From Bacteroidetes bacterium HLUCCA01 (lineage in GTDB: Bacteria > Bacteroidota > Rhodothermia > Balneolales > HLUCCA01): a stretch of DNA of 64,000 nucleotides. The DNA is taken from positions 526,180-590,179 of the forward strand of contig LIHN01000001.1 of the NCBI GenBank assembly GCA_001314545.1, in the 5' to 3' direction. Shown here in pieces: positions 27,889-37,337 of the stretch. The position numbers and the translations under genes are program-made. Below the pieces are notes generated by a model that was not told the origin of the DNA, did no database searches, and saw only the letters and a list, made by a program, of their open reading frames with translations. How positions within the stretch are numbered: the first letter of the stretch is position 1; every line of letters starts with the position of its first letter.

Positions 27889-28742
27889 TTGGAATAGGTG
27901 TAGAAGCCCTGACCGGTTTTATCGCCCAGCTTGCCGGCGTCAACCATTTTGACCAGCAACGGACAAGGACGATATTTCGGGTCTTTAAAACCGTCATACA
28001 GTACATTCATGATGGCAAGGCACACATCCAGACCGATAAAGTCGGCCAGTCGGAGCGGTCCCATCGGGTGCGCCATACCCAGCTTCATAACCTCATCCAC
28101 GGCCTGGGGAGTTGCTACACCTTCGTAGACGCAGTAAATCGCCTCATTGATCATGGGCATGAGCACACGGTTTGACACAAATCCGGGATAATCCTGAACT
28201 TCAACCGGTGTTTTACCCATCTGTTCGGCAAGATTGCGGACAGCCTGGTAAACCTGCTGGTCAGTTTCGTACCCGCGGACAATCTCAACGAGTTTCATGA
28301 CAGGTACGGGATTGAAAAAATGCATACCGATTACCTGCCGGGGACGGCTGGTCACCGCAGCCAGCCTGGTGATGGATATGGAGGAGGTATTGGAAGCCAG
28401 AATGGCGTGATCCGGAGCGTGCTGGTCGGCCCGGGTGAAAATGGACTGTTTCAGCTCGAAATTCTCGGTAATGGCTTCTATAATCAGATCGGAAGCGGCG
28501 GCGGCGGCAGGCAAGTCGGTGGTCAGATTGATGCGTTCAAGGGTCTTTGCCTGATCATCGACCGTAATTTTCTGCTTAGCCACCATCCGGGTCAGGTTTT
28601 TTTCGATGGTTGCCCTCGCCCGGTCCAGGTACGATTGCTGGATGTCGACCAGGTTCACGGTAAATCCGCTCATCGCGGCTACATGGGCAATTCCGTTACC
28701 CATAGTTCCGCCCCCAACGACGGTAATGGTTTGTATGTGCAT
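27885..28742 (-). CDS. hbd: 3-hydroxyacyl-CoA (3-hydroxybutyryl-CoA) dehydrogenase
   Basis: NAD(P)-dependent oxidation or reduction of 3-hydroxyacyl-CoA. I choose the ATG at 28742 (285 residues) over a TTG two codons upstream, as it gives the family start MHIQTITVVGGGTMGNGIA with the dinucleotide-binding glycines at 10-15. Other motifs: LIIEAITENFELKQ, ASNTSSISITRLA and GMHFFNPVPVMKLVEIV, which carries the catalytic histidine. DYPGFVSNRVLMPMINEAI and LGMAHPMGPLRLADFIGLD follow. The single NAD domain plus one C-terminal domain fits the stand-alone Hbd type, not the FadB fusion. It precedes ltaE by a 4-base overlap. Confidence 0.94.
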   Translation of the reverse strand: MHIQTITVVGGGTMGNGIAHVAAMSGFTVNLVDIQQSYLDRARATIEKNLTRMVAKQKITVDDQAKTLERINLTTDLPAAAAASDLIIEAITENFELKQSIFTRADQHAPDHAILASNTSSISITRLAAVTSRPRQVIGMHFFNPVPVMKLVEIVRGYETDQQVYQAVRNLAEQMGKTPVEVQDYPGFVSNRVLMPMINEAIYCVYEGVATPQAVDEVMKLGMAHPMGPLRLADFIGLDVCLAIMNVLYDGFKDPKYRPCPLLVKMVDAGKLGDKTGQGFYTYSK

Positions 28743-28802
28743 AATCAACTCAGCGTTTAAAATTTAAGATTGCTCTTGCCCGGTTGCCGGACGCGTTCCA
28801 GG

Positions 28803-30167
28803 TCAGGGAGTAAAAAACGATTCGCGCAGGAACCGGTCTACGATTTCATCGGCCTGCTCACGTTTGCGGATCAACCGGTCATTGCCCTGATCATCGATCA
28901 GTATTTCTGTGGGAAGTGAACGGCGGTTGTAGTTGGAGGCCATGGTCATTCCATAGGCTCCGGCATCACAGAGAGCGAGCAGGTCGCCGGAGTGGGTCTG
29001 CGGCAGCATCCGGTCTTCGGCCAGAATGTCACCGGTTTCACAGATGTTACCGGCGATGGTATACTCTTCGGCTGACGGTTCTGCGGCACGGGTTACGTTT
29101 ACCACGGCATGGTACGACTCATACATCGCGGGCCGAAGCAGGTGGTTGAACCCGGTATCGGTTCCCAGAAAGGTGATCCGGCCCTGATCCTTCACCGTAT
29201 TTACACGCGTTAGCAGCAATCCGGCCGGAGCTACAACCCATCGACCCGGTTCAAAATGAAAAACCAACGCTCCATTCCGCCGGTCCAGCTCCTCAGCCAA
29301 CAGCGGATGGGCTGCCTGTGCAAATTCCTGTATGGAAAAGGGATGCTCATTTTCACGATATGGGATAGGGAAGCCTCCGCCAAAGTTAATCCGCTGCAGA
29401 TCGGGCAGGGCCCGGCCAATATCCAGCAGTACTTTCATGGCCTGGGTCAGATTCTGCGGTCTTTGTATACCGCTGCCGATGTGAATATGAAGACCGGTAA
29501 TTTTTACCCCATGCGAGGCGGCCATGGCCACGGCCTCGGGAATCAGGTCCAGACGAATTCCGAATTTGCTGTCGCGGTTTCCGGTATCCACCTTGGCATG
29601 ATGTCCATCACCAATTTGCGGATTAACCCGGATGGAGCACTCCGAAGTATGTGGTAAGCGGGCGAACTGTTCAAGCCTGGAAAACGAGCCGATATTCAGA
29701 ATCACACCGGCATCAACGGCGGCCAGCATCTCCTGGTCGGTCATGTTATTTTCAGTATAGAATATGCGGTCGGGCCGCTGGCCTGTTTTTACGGACAGCA
29801 GCACCTCCTCATAGCTTACCGTGTCGAAGCCGAATCCCTCTTCCCGGATCAGGTTGAGAATATGCGGATTATCGTTGGCTTTGATGGCATACAGCCACGA
29901 GACCGGCAGGTCCGGGAAGGCCGCAGCAAGGGTCTGGCACCGCTGGCGGATGATGGAACTGCTGTAGACATACAAGGGCGTACCGTAGGTTTCGGCCAGC
30001 GCTTCAAGCTTTTCAGCAGGGGCAATAAGTTTGGGAGAAATCAAGGGAATGATGTGTGTTAGAGATGGTTCGTTGGTCAGATTGTCATTACCTTTACCGT
30101 TTGGCTTACCGGACAAACCCGGCGTTTGCAGCACCCGGAAGCCAGATTCGATACGGCAGGTTTTCAA
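28803..30167 (-). CDS. lysA: Diaminopimelate decarboxylase
   Basis: Last step of lysine synthesis: decarboxylates meso-diaminopimelate. A fold-III PLP barrel with K96 in YAIKANDNP as the PLP lysine (long numbering). HIHIGSGIQ, NFGGGFPIPY and FEPGRWVVAPAG follow, and the substrate-binding ICETGDILAEDR and CDAGAYGMTMASNYNRR. The open frame has no ATG before the core. The TTG at 30167 gives 454 residues with an odd 40-residue leader, and a second TTG at 30044 gives about 413 and a start closer to family norm. I report the longer form but the shorter may be right. Confidence 0.92.
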   Translation of the reverse strand: MKTCRIESGFRVLQTPGLSGKPNGKGNDNLTNEPSLTHIIPLISPKLIAPAEKLEALAETYGTPLYVYSSSIIRQRCQTLAAAFPDLPVSWLYAIKANDNPHILNLIREEGFGFDTVSYEEVLLSVKTGQRPDRIFYTENNMTDQEMLAAVDAGVILNIGSFSRLEQFARLPHTSECSIRVNPQIGDGHHAKVDTGNRDSKFGIRLDLIPEAVAMAASHGVKITGLHIHIGSGIQRPQNLTQAMKVLLDIGRALPDLQRINFGGGFPIPYRENEHPFSIQEFAQAAHPLLAEELDRRNGALVFHFEPGRWVVAPAGLLLTRVNTVKDQGRITFLGTDTGFNHLLRPAMYESYHAVVNVTRAAEPSAEEYTIAGNICETGDILAEDRMLPQTHSGDLLALCDAGAYGMTMASNYNRRSLPTEILIDDQGNDRLIRKREQADEIVDRFLRESFFTP

Positions 30168-30226
30168 ACGTGGAATTTGTCTGAGAAAATACCAAAATAG
30201 AACCTAAAACGAAGGGGCATTTCGCA

Positions 30227-32668
30227 ATGATCAAGTCCTTGCTCAGAGGAGCGCTGTTACTGGTACTGGTAGTCATCGGAATAGTGTCTGTGGCCGTTTA
30301 CTGGACCCTGTACCGGCCCGTACTTCCTTATGATACCACGGTGAACCTGCAGGGTCTGGAAAGCGAGGTTGCCATCTACTGGGATGAGTATGGTGTTCCC
30401 TCCCTGCATACCGACTCCATGAGCGATATGTACCGGGCTCTGGGATGGCTGCATGCCCGCGACCGCCTGTGGCAAATGACCGTAGCTCAGCTTTTTACCG
30501 AAGGTCGCTTTGCCGAATTTCTGGGCGAGGATGCCCTCGAACTGGATCGATTCAGCCGAACCGTCGGATTCTGGCGCATAGCCGGTGAGCTGGAAGCCCG
30601 GCAGAGTCCGCAAACCATGGCCTACCTGCAGGCCTATAGTGACGGTGTCAACCAGTTTGTCCGCGACCATGAAAAATCGCTGCCCGTAGAATTCAGCCTT
30701 GTGGGTATTCATCCGCCCGAGTGGACACCGCGTCACAGCCTGGCCCTCTCCCGTTTATTGGGATGGGAACTGAATGTCTCCTGGTGGACCAAGGTCATGC
30801 TGGGTTACCTGCAGAACTACATCGATGAAGCCACCCTTCGCGAGCTCTTCCCCACCTGGGAGCCCGGAGCTCCCCGAAATCTGGATCCGGCAGCAACCCG
30901 GCAGCTGCTGACATCTGCGATGGTACCACTGCTGCAAACCGACATGGACGCTCGGTCACGGATCGGCAACCAGGGAAGCCACATCGGCTCGAACGCCTGG
31001 GTATCTGCCGGCAGCAAAACCTCAACCGGATACCCCCTGCTCGCCGGCGATCCGCACCTGGGACTGGATATGCCCGGAAAATGGTACGAGGTCCATCTGC
31101 ATGTCAACGGAAAACACCTCTCGGGAGCCACCATCGCCGGAATTCCCGCTGTAATTATGGGACAGAACGAAGAGCTGGCCTGGACGTTCACCGCGCTGAT
31201 GGGCGATGATACCGACTTCTACCGCGAGCTGGTACATCCCGGGGATTCTTCGCGCTACGCCCTTGAAATCAACCAATCCGACACAACCTGGGCCCGGTTT
31301 CAAACCATTCGTGAGGTCATTAGCCTTCAAGACGGCCCGGAAGTACTGCACACTGTGCGACAAACCCAAAACGGTCCGGTTATCAATGATATCTACCCCA
31401 ATCAGGAACTGGTATCCGGTGAGCTGATCAGCATGCGCTGGGCAGGCTTTGAGGCCACCGGTGAACTGGAAGCCCTCATGCGTCTGGGCTGGTCGACCGA
31501 CATGGCCGGTTTTCAGCAGACACTTGAAGACTTCGGGGTTCCGGCACTCAACATCATGTATGCCGACCGCACCGGGAATATCGCGATGTTCACGGCAGCC
31601 CACCTGCCCGTTCGCCGTCAACCAACCCTGCTGCTTCGCGAAGGCTGGAATCCCGCACACCGGTGGACATCCTTCATTCCCCGTTCACATCTGCCCCGGG
31701 TAATCAATCCCCCGTCCGGGTTCATCGCCAATGCCAACAATCCGGTCGTCAGCGACAACTACCCCTACTACCTAACCGCTTTCTGGGAGCCGGATTCGCG
31801 GATACGCCGCATCACCGATGTCCTTAGCAGCAGCGAGCTGCATACCCCGGATCTATTTATGGAGCTGCAGAACGATGTCTATTCGAACCAGGCTGCCGAC
31901 CTGCTGCCCGTTATACTGCCGGTACTGGAGACTGGTAATGACGGACGGTTTGACACCATTCTGCCCTACCTGAAAAACTGGGACTACCGGTACACTACCA
32001 CCGCAACAGCCGCCTCCCTGTACGAACTCTTTTTCCTGAATTTTGTGGAACTGGCCTTCAAACCCTACCTGGGTGAAGCCGCTTACCAAAATTTCATACG
32101 CCTTGAAAACTTTCCCGTACGGGTTACCACGCGCATGCTGCGCAATGGTTCGGTTTGGCTGCGCGATCAGAACGGCGATACCGCCTACCGGGACTCCCTG
32201 ATAGTTCAGGCCATGGACATAACCCGTCAGCGACTGACAAGAGAGTTCGGAGCTGATCCGGCCGGCTGGCAATGGGGCAACCTGCACACCGTTACCTTCT
32301 CTCCCATCATTTTCCGCGAGGCAGCGGCTGATTCAACAGCACCCCTTGTGCTGAAATCCATCGTCCAGACCCTTCTGAGTAAAGGTCCCTACCCGGTTGG
32401 CGGTCATGCGATGAGCGTAAATAATACGCAATACAGCTGGGAACAACCTTTTGCTCAAATACTGGGCGCCTCCATACGCCGGATTGTGGACCTGGGTGAA
32501 CCCGGACGGTCGCTGTCGGTACTGCCTACCGGTCAGTCGGGGCACGCACTTTCACCGCACTTCGGCGACCAAACAGATTTGTGGATATCCGGCAAATACC
32601 GCATCTTACAACATTACGATTTCACTACAGACGCCGTTCAGCGAAGAACGACAATACTCAAACCATAA
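30227..32668 (+). CDS. Penicillin acylase family protein (Ntn hydrolase)
   Basis: An 813-residue precursor of the penicillin amidase family, enzymes that cut amide bonds of penicillins, acyl-homoserine lactones or related N-acyl compounds. An N-terminal membrane anchor or signal (about 7-28) is followed by the alpha-chain region with WLHARDRLWQMTVAQLF. The conserved cleavage site and nucleophile come next, S255 in IGSNAWVSAGSKT, then LLAGDPHLGL and GATIAGIPAVIMGQNEELAW. Autocatalytic cleavage before S255 is expected from the family. The natural substrate cannot be told. A kinase gene starts 5 bp later, giving an operon of at least five genes. Confidence 0.92.
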   Translation: MIKSLLRGALLLVLVVIGIVSVAVYWTLYRPVLPYDTTVNLQGLESEVAIYWDEYGVPSLHTDSMSDMYRALGWLHARDRLWQMTVAQLFTEGRFAEFLGEDALELDRFSRTVGFWRIAGELEARQSPQTMAYLQAYSDGVNQFVRDHEKSLPVEFSLVGIHPPEWTPRHSLALSRLLGWELNVSWWTKVMLGYLQNYIDEATLRELFPTWEPGAPRNLDPAATRQLLTSAMVPLLQTDMDARSRIGNQGSHIGSNAWVSAGSKTSTGYPLLAGDPHLGLDMPGKWYEVHLHVNGKHLSGATIAGIPAVIMGQNEELAWTFTALMGDDTDFYRELVHPGDSSRYALEINQSDTTWARFQTIREVISLQDGPEVLHTVRQTQNGPVINDIYPNQELVSGELISMRWAGFEATGELEALMRLGWSTDMAGFQQTLEDFGVPALNIMYADRTGNIAMFTAAHLPVRRQPTLLLREGWNPAHRWTSFIPRSHLPRVINPPSGFIANANNPVVSDNYPYYLTAFWEPDSRIRRITDVLSSSELHTPDLFMELQNDVYSNQAADLLPVILPVLETGNDGRFDTILPYLKNWDYRYTTTATAASLYELFFLNFVELAFKPYLGEAAYQNFIRLENFPVRVTTRMLRNGSVWLRDQNGDTAYRDSLIVQAMDITRQRLTREFGADPAGWQWGNLHTVTFSPIIFREAAADSTAPLVLKSIVQTLLSKGPYPVGGHAMSVNNTQYSWEQPFAQILGASIRRIVDLGEPGRSLSVLPTGQSGHALSPHFGDQTDLWISGKYRILQHYDFTTDAVQRRTTILKP

Positions 32669-32673
32669 CACTA

Positions 32674-33579
32674 ATGGAAGTTTGGCTCGGCATTGACGCG
32701 AGTGGATCCCGTTCGGTTTTACTCGCTGTAGACAGCGCAATGAATATCATTCACAAAGAGCAGGGCGGCGCACTCCACGCACGCATGATGAAACTGGACG
32801 ACCAGGTTTCGGGAACGCTGTTGCTGATTGAAAACTTTGCCAGCCGGCACAAAAACGCTGAAATTAAAGGTCTGTGTATCGGGATTGCCGGTGGTGGCCG
32901 GGAAGTGGAGCAGAATCTGCTTCGCACTGAGCTGGAAAAATTCTATCCCGATTTCCCCATTTTAGTCACCTCGGATGCCCATGTTGCCCACGCAGAAGCG
33001 TTCAAAAACGGCGATGGAATCCTGATTATCACCGGTACGGGCAGTATTGTGCTCGGTCGCAAAAACAAACGATGGGACCGGGCCGGGGGATACGGTTTTC
33101 TGATTGGCGATCCGGCCGGGGGATACCGCATGGGCCAGGAATCTTTGTATGCTATTTGTACTGCCATGGACGGGGGACGGTCAACGGCCATGGAGGATAT
33201 CATCCGTGAGCGCTTCTCCATCGGGTCGCGCGAAGACCTCATCCTGAAAATCTATGACAATACCATTGCCCCGGCGGAGGTAGCTCCGCTCCTGCTGGAA
33301 GCGGCTGAACAGGGTGACGACATTGCCCGCCATATCATTACCGATAATTGTACCAAGCTCGCCTCGCAGGTAGCACTCGCCTCGGAAACACTGCAATACA
33401 CCGTCACGCCCGTGTGTGTAATCGGTTCCTTATTTGAAAATACCTACTTCCGTGATATACTCACATCCTGCCTGGTTGACGCTCTGGGCGATATTAAATG
33501 GATTCACAATATCAACGAACCGGCGATGGGGGCCTGCCGGCTGATTATCAGCAACGCGAAATCCGTAGCGGTACAATAA
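32674..33579 (+). CDS. BadF/BcrA-type ATPase, GlcNAc/MurNAc kinase-like
   Basis: A 301-residue member of the actin-like sugar kinase group that includes N-acetylglucosamine kinase and the GlcNAc/MurNAc kinase MurK. I start it at the ATG at 32674, 5 bp after the acylase stop; the frame is open further upstream but overlaps that gene. Motifs: LGIDASGSRSVLLAVD (phosphate 1), LCIGIAGGGRE, VTSDAHVAHAEAF, IITGTGSIVLGR (phosphate 2), GGYGFLIGDPAGGYRMG and VIGSLFEN. An amino-sugar substrate is inferred mainly from the GH3 gene 95 bp downstream, which would release GlcNAc. Confidence 0.82.
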   Translation: MEVWLGIDASGSRSVLLAVDSAMNIIHKEQGGALHARMMKLDDQVSGTLLLIENFASRHKNAEIKGLCIGIAGGGREVEQNLLRTELEKFYPDFPILVTSDAHVAHAEAFKNGDGILIITGTGSIVLGRKNKRWDRAGGYGFLIGDPAGGYRMGQESLYAICTAMDGGRSTAMEDIIRERFSIGSREDLILKIYDNTIAPAEVAPLLLEAAEQGDDIARHIITDNCTKLASQVALASETLQYTVTPVCVIGSLFENTYFRDILTSCLVDALGDIKWIHNINEPAMGACRLIISNAKSVAVQ

Positions 33580-33593
33580 TTGGTTTGCGGGAG

Positions 33594-33620
33594 GCGTGAT
33601 CCCTGACGATACGCTTTTTT
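33594..33620 (+). terminator. Possible weak terminator after the sugar kinase gene
   Basis: GCGT(G) at 33594-33598 can pair with (T)ACGC at 33610-33614, directly followed by six T's (33615-33620). The stem is only 5 bp with one G-T pair and a 12-base loop, so the call is weak. If real, it would attenuate read-through into the GH3-beta-lactamase gene. Confidence 0.3.
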
Positions 33621-33674
33621 CTGCGTTCATGTGTGTCTGAACGATGAAACTACACTTCTGAACTTATCCTTTAT

Positions 33675-36629
33675 ATGCAACATCCACACAGACCTTTCCG
33701 GAGAAAGGTATTGCTGTCTGCTATCTTACTGGTTCTGGCCAGTGTAACCATCGCTGCCATTGCACGCTTTCAGTATGAAACACCTTTGCCGCTGAGATCG
33801 GCAAATACGATGCAGGTTGTGCCGGAAACCAGTGAGCGAACCTATGTAAACGAACAGGTGCCGGCGGAGCGTGTGGTCTCCGCTGTGGATCTCGATTCGT
33901 TGATAGCCGGCCTGTCCCCCCGTGAGAAACTGGCACAGCTGGTAGTAGTCTGGGCCCATGGGCGGTACCACAGCAATGACTCCGGGTATCTGGATGAATT
34001 AAACCATCTGGTAGCCGTTGAAGGTATAGGCGGACTTATGTTTTCCCGTGGTAATATCTATGATCAGGCTCTGCTGACCAATAAACTGCAGTCCGTTGCA
34101 CCAATTCCCCTGTGGATCACACAAGACATGGAGTTCGGAGCGGCAATGCGTGTTAATGCAGCTACCCGTATCACCCCGGCTATGGGCGTAGCCGCCACGG
34201 GAAATGAAATGCACGCATGGCAGAAAGGTCGCATTACCGCCCTGGAGGCCAAAGCGCTTGGTGTGCATCAGATTTTTGCTCCTGTAGCCGATATCAATAA
34301 CAATCCGGATAACCCGGTAATTAATACCCGTTCCTTTTCCGAAGATCCCCATAAGGTTGCGCAATACGCAACTGCGTTTATCCATGGGGTACAGTCAACC
34401 GGTCTCATGGCCACGGTCAAGCATTTTCCGGGTCATGGCGATACCAACGTCGACTCACACTACGCACTCCCCGTCCTTTCGCTCAGCTGGGAACGCCTGA
34501 ATGAGTTTGAGCTCAGCCCGTTCAGAGCAGCCATACAGGCCGGTGTAGGGAGCGTAATGAGCGCACATATTGCTTTCCCGGAGCTTGCCGAAGAGCCGCG
34601 AAGGCCCGGCACACTCAGCCCGGCTATGCTGAACGGTGTACTGCGGGACTCCCTTGGGTTTGAGGGCCTCATCGTCACAGATGCCCTGGAAATGCGGGGT
34701 ATATCGGCCAATTATCGTCCCGGTGAAGCGCTGATTATGGCAATACAGGCCGGTGCTGACATCTTACTGGCGCCGCGCAATGTACTGCACGCACTGGATG
34801 AGGCCGAAAAAGCCCTGCGAAACGGCGATTTGTCTATGGAGCAGGTCGACCGTGCCCTGAACCGGTTTCTGTCGGTCAAGCGCCAGTATGGTCTGTTTGA
34901 AGCAGCTCCTGTGGATCTCAACGCTATTGACGCCCACATCGCGACACGACCGAATCTGGCTGCAGCCGCAGCCATCGCCCGTGAATCGCTGACCTTGCTT
35001 AAGAATGAGCGTTCGGTCCTGCCTCTGCAATCCGACGCTCAGCGCATCCATATCATCAGTGTAACCAATGCCACGCAGGACCGGGCCGGAGGTGAGCTGG
35101 AACGGTTTATGCGCAGATACTCCAGGCAGGTCGGCAGTGACGGGCTGGATATGCGAAGTACCCGTGAGGATGTTGTACGGGCAGTGCGCAACGCCCGACG
35201 GGCTGATGTGGTTATCCTGGCCCTTCCTACTTCGGTTGGAGGACACCTGCGCAGTAACCATCCAGCCCTTGAAAACGGTCTTTTCCGCCAGCTTCAGCAG
35301 CTCCCACGGCCGGTCGTAGCCGCTGTTTTCGGAAACCCGTATATCCTGGAAGAAGTGGCTTTCGCACGTGCCCACGTGCTGGGCTGGGCCGCCACGGAGG
35401 GCCAGTATGAAGCTTTTGCACATGCCGCTTTTGGTGCGTCGGCTTTTACCGGCACGCTGCCGGTATCCATTGGTTCTATGTACGAGCGCGGCAGAGGGTA
35501 CTATCTGCCGAAAATCAAACTCCGGGCTGACCTGCCTGAAAGTGCCGGATTACACAGCGATAGTTTACGTCAGATCGACCAGATTGTCCGTCAGGCCATT
35601 GAACGTGAGGTATTCCCGGGGGCCAGCGTTGCCGTTGTCAGCGATGGCGTGCTGGTTTACAACAAAAGTTACGGTTACCATACCTATGACAAATTAGTAC
35701 CTGTTGAAAATGATCATGTGTTCGACCTTGCTTCCATCACCAAGGTTATGGCCACAACGCTGGCTTCCATGAAACTTGTAGATGAAGGACGACTGCAACT
35801 GGATCAGCCGGTCGCCAATTTTTTTCCGGAATTCGCCGTTGACGACAAAGCCGGAATTACAATCCGACATCTGTTGCTGCATACCTCCGGGCTGCCCGCC
35901 TTCCGGGTTTATGTTGATTCCATACAATCGCGTGAACCACTCATACAGGCCATACTCAACGAACCGCTGATTAACACCCCCGGGGAGGTCTATGTGTACA
36001 GCGATCTCGGCATGATTACGCTGGCCCTGATTATCGAGCAGATAACCGGCACCGACCTGAACTCCTATCTGCAGGAAACAATATATGGCCCCCTCGGGCT
36101 GTCGCGAACTACCTTCAATGCACACCAGCTCGGAGAACAGGTATTGCAGGAGGTCCTCCCTACGGAAATCGATACCGTTTTCCGTAATGCTGAAATCCGC
36201 GGCTATGTACATGATGAACGGGCTTACTACCTGGACGGTGTTGCAGGCCACGCCGGCTTGTTTTCAACGTCTGAGGAGCTCGCTGTACTGGTTCAGCTGC
36301 TCATCGATAAAGGCACATACGGCGGCGTTCGGATGTTCAGTGAGGCCGTTGCAGACACCTTCACCGCACGCCAACCACCACTGGACCGCCGGGGACTCGG
36401 GTTTGACGCTAAATCACTGACCGGGTTTACAAGCGCCGGCCAACGCTCCGGTTCACAGACATACGGGCATCTCGGTTTTACCGGAACCAGTTTCTGGATT
36501 GATCCGGAAACGAAAACCGGTGTAATTTTGCTTACCAACAGAACCTATCCTTACCGGGGTGAAACCTCGGGAATTGCCCGCGTCAGGGCAGCCGTTGCGG
36601 ATGCAGTATTTGGAAGTTATATACAATGA
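33675..36629 (+). CDS. GH3 beta-N-acetylhexosaminidase fused to a class C beta-lactamase-like domain
   Basis: A 984-residue predicted envelope protein with a signal or anchor (about 10-30) and three parts. A GH3 barrel (about 70-410) has the NagZ-type catalytic loop KHFPGHGDTNVDSHYALP (K249, H250) and nucleophile D336 in VTDALEMRG. A GH3 second domain follows (about 430-625). A serine beta-lactamase or DD-peptidase-like domain (about 640-980) has SxxK at S687-K690 (ASITKV), Y775-S776-D777 in place of YxN, and HLGFTG as the KTG-like box. The GH3 part should release GlcNAc from muropeptides. The C-terminal part may act on stem peptides or esters; true beta-lactamase activity is doubtful. Such fusions are known in Bacteroidota. 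Confidence 0.92.
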   Translation: MQHPHRPFRRKVLLSAILLVLASVTIAAIARFQYETPLPLRSANTMQVVPETSERTYVNEQVPAERVVSAVDLDSLIAGLSPREKLAQLVVVWAHGRYHSNDSGYLDELNHLVAVEGIGGLMFSRGNIYDQALLTNKLQSVAPIPLWITQDMEFGAAMRVNAATRITPAMGVAATGNEMHAWQKGRITALEAKALGVHQIFAPVADINNNPDNPVINTRSFSEDPHKVAQYATAFIHGVQSTGLMATVKHFPGHGDTNVDSHYALPVLSLSWERLNEFELSPFRAAIQAGVGSVMSAHIAFPELAEEPRRPGTLSPAMLNGVLRDSLGFEGLIVTDALEMRGISANYRPGEALIMAIQAGADILLAPRNVLHALDEAEKALRNGDLSMEQVDRALNRFLSVKRQYGLFEAAPVDLNAIDAHIATRPNLAAAAAIARESLTLLKNERSVLPLQSDAQRIHIISVTNATQDRAGGELERFMRRYSRQVGSDGLDMRSTREDVVRAVRNARRADVVILALPTSVGGHLRSNHPALENGLFRQLQQLPRPVVAAVFGNPYILEEVAFARAHVLGWAATEGQYEAFAHAAFGASAFTGTLPVSIGSMYERGRGYYLPKIKLRADLPESAGLHSDSLRQIDQIVRQAIEREVFPGASVAVVSDGVLVYNKSYGYHTYDKLVPVENDHVFDLASITKVMATTLASMKLVDEGRLQLDQPVANFFPEFAVDDKAGITIRHLLLHTSGLPAFRVYVDSIQSREPLIQAILNEPLINTPGEVYVYSDLGMITLALIIEQITGTDLNSYLQETIYGPLGLSRTTFNAHQLGEQVLQEVLPTEIDTVFRNAEIRGYVHDERAYYLDGVAGHAGLFSTSEELAVLVQLLIDKGTYGGVRMFSEAVADTFTARQPPLDRRGLGFDAKSLTGFTSAGQRSGSQTYGHLGFTGTSFWIDPETKTGVILLTNRTYPYRGETSGIARVRAAVADAVFGSYIQ

Positions 36630-37330
36630 CAAGCTGGAAAACCTTACTGAACCGATCCTATGTACCCTACAGCAGGTCGCCACGGGCCTGCGCCGTCGTA
36701 GGACAATCCGGCAGCATCTATTACGGAGTCCGCATCGAAAGCGCCTCCTTCCCGCTGACCATTACCGAGTATCAGTGTAGTATTTTTTCGTGCTTGTCGA
36801 CCGGAGACAAACCGGTGCGCCTGCTGCTTCCGGCAGATTCGCCAGCGGTGCCTGCCTTGTGGACCGATACCTACAAGCTGGATGTCCGGTTTGCCGGGGA
36901 ACTGCCCGACCTGCCCGCAGGTGTTGTCCAGCTTGAGGGAGAATTGGATATCGCGTCAAAGCTGAAATCCTTGCAGGAATACTGCGTTGTGGGTGAAAGT
37001 AAATTCCCGGTTGCCTGCGTAATCAAAACCGGGCAGGGCCGATTTATTTCCGGGGTGAACGTTGAACTCAATGATTGGCAGGCTGGCCTGTGTGCGGAAC
37101 GTATTGCCCTGGCGAAGGCTCTGGCTTCAGGAGTGAGTACGTTTCACGAAATCCATATTACGGCAGCCAAAGGCGATTTCATAAGTCCCTGCGGGGCATG
37201 TCGGCAGGTACTCGTTGAGCATATGCCCTATCAAAAGGTAGTACTCTACCACCCCGACGGAACGATGTCGGAGCACACGCCAGCCGGCTTGTTGCCTAAT
37301 TTCTTCAATGGAAAATCCATCATAAGTTAA
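36626..37330 (+). CDS. cdd: Two-domain cytidine deaminase with degenerate N-terminal copy
   Basis: Deaminates cytidine or deoxycytidine. The C-terminal domain (about 105-234) has all zinc-site residues of the CAE-type enzyme: C156 and catalytic E158 in GLCAERIAL, and C189 and C192 in SPCGACRQV, with the same 33-residue spacing as the B. subtilis enzyme. The N-terminal region (about 1-100) resembles a second deaminase fold (SYVPYSRSPRACAVVG, YGVRIESASFPLT). It has ITEY where LCAE should be and no PCxxC, so it is probably catalytically dead. E. coli CDA has the opposite order, active domain first. The ATG overlaps the upstream stop (ATGA). Confidence 0.85.
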   Translation: MTSWKTLLNRSYVPYSRSPRACAVVGQSGSIYYGVRIESASFPLTITEYQCSIFSCLSTGDKPVRLLLPADSPAVPALWTDTYKLDVRFAGELPDLPAGVVQLEGELDIASKLKSLQEYCVVGESKFPVACVIKTGQGRFISGVNVELNDWQAGLCAERIALAKALASGVSTFHEIHITAAKGDFISPCGACRQVLVEHMPYQKVVLYHPDGTMSEHTPAGLLPNFFNGKSIIS

Positions 37331-37337
37331 TTCTTCC

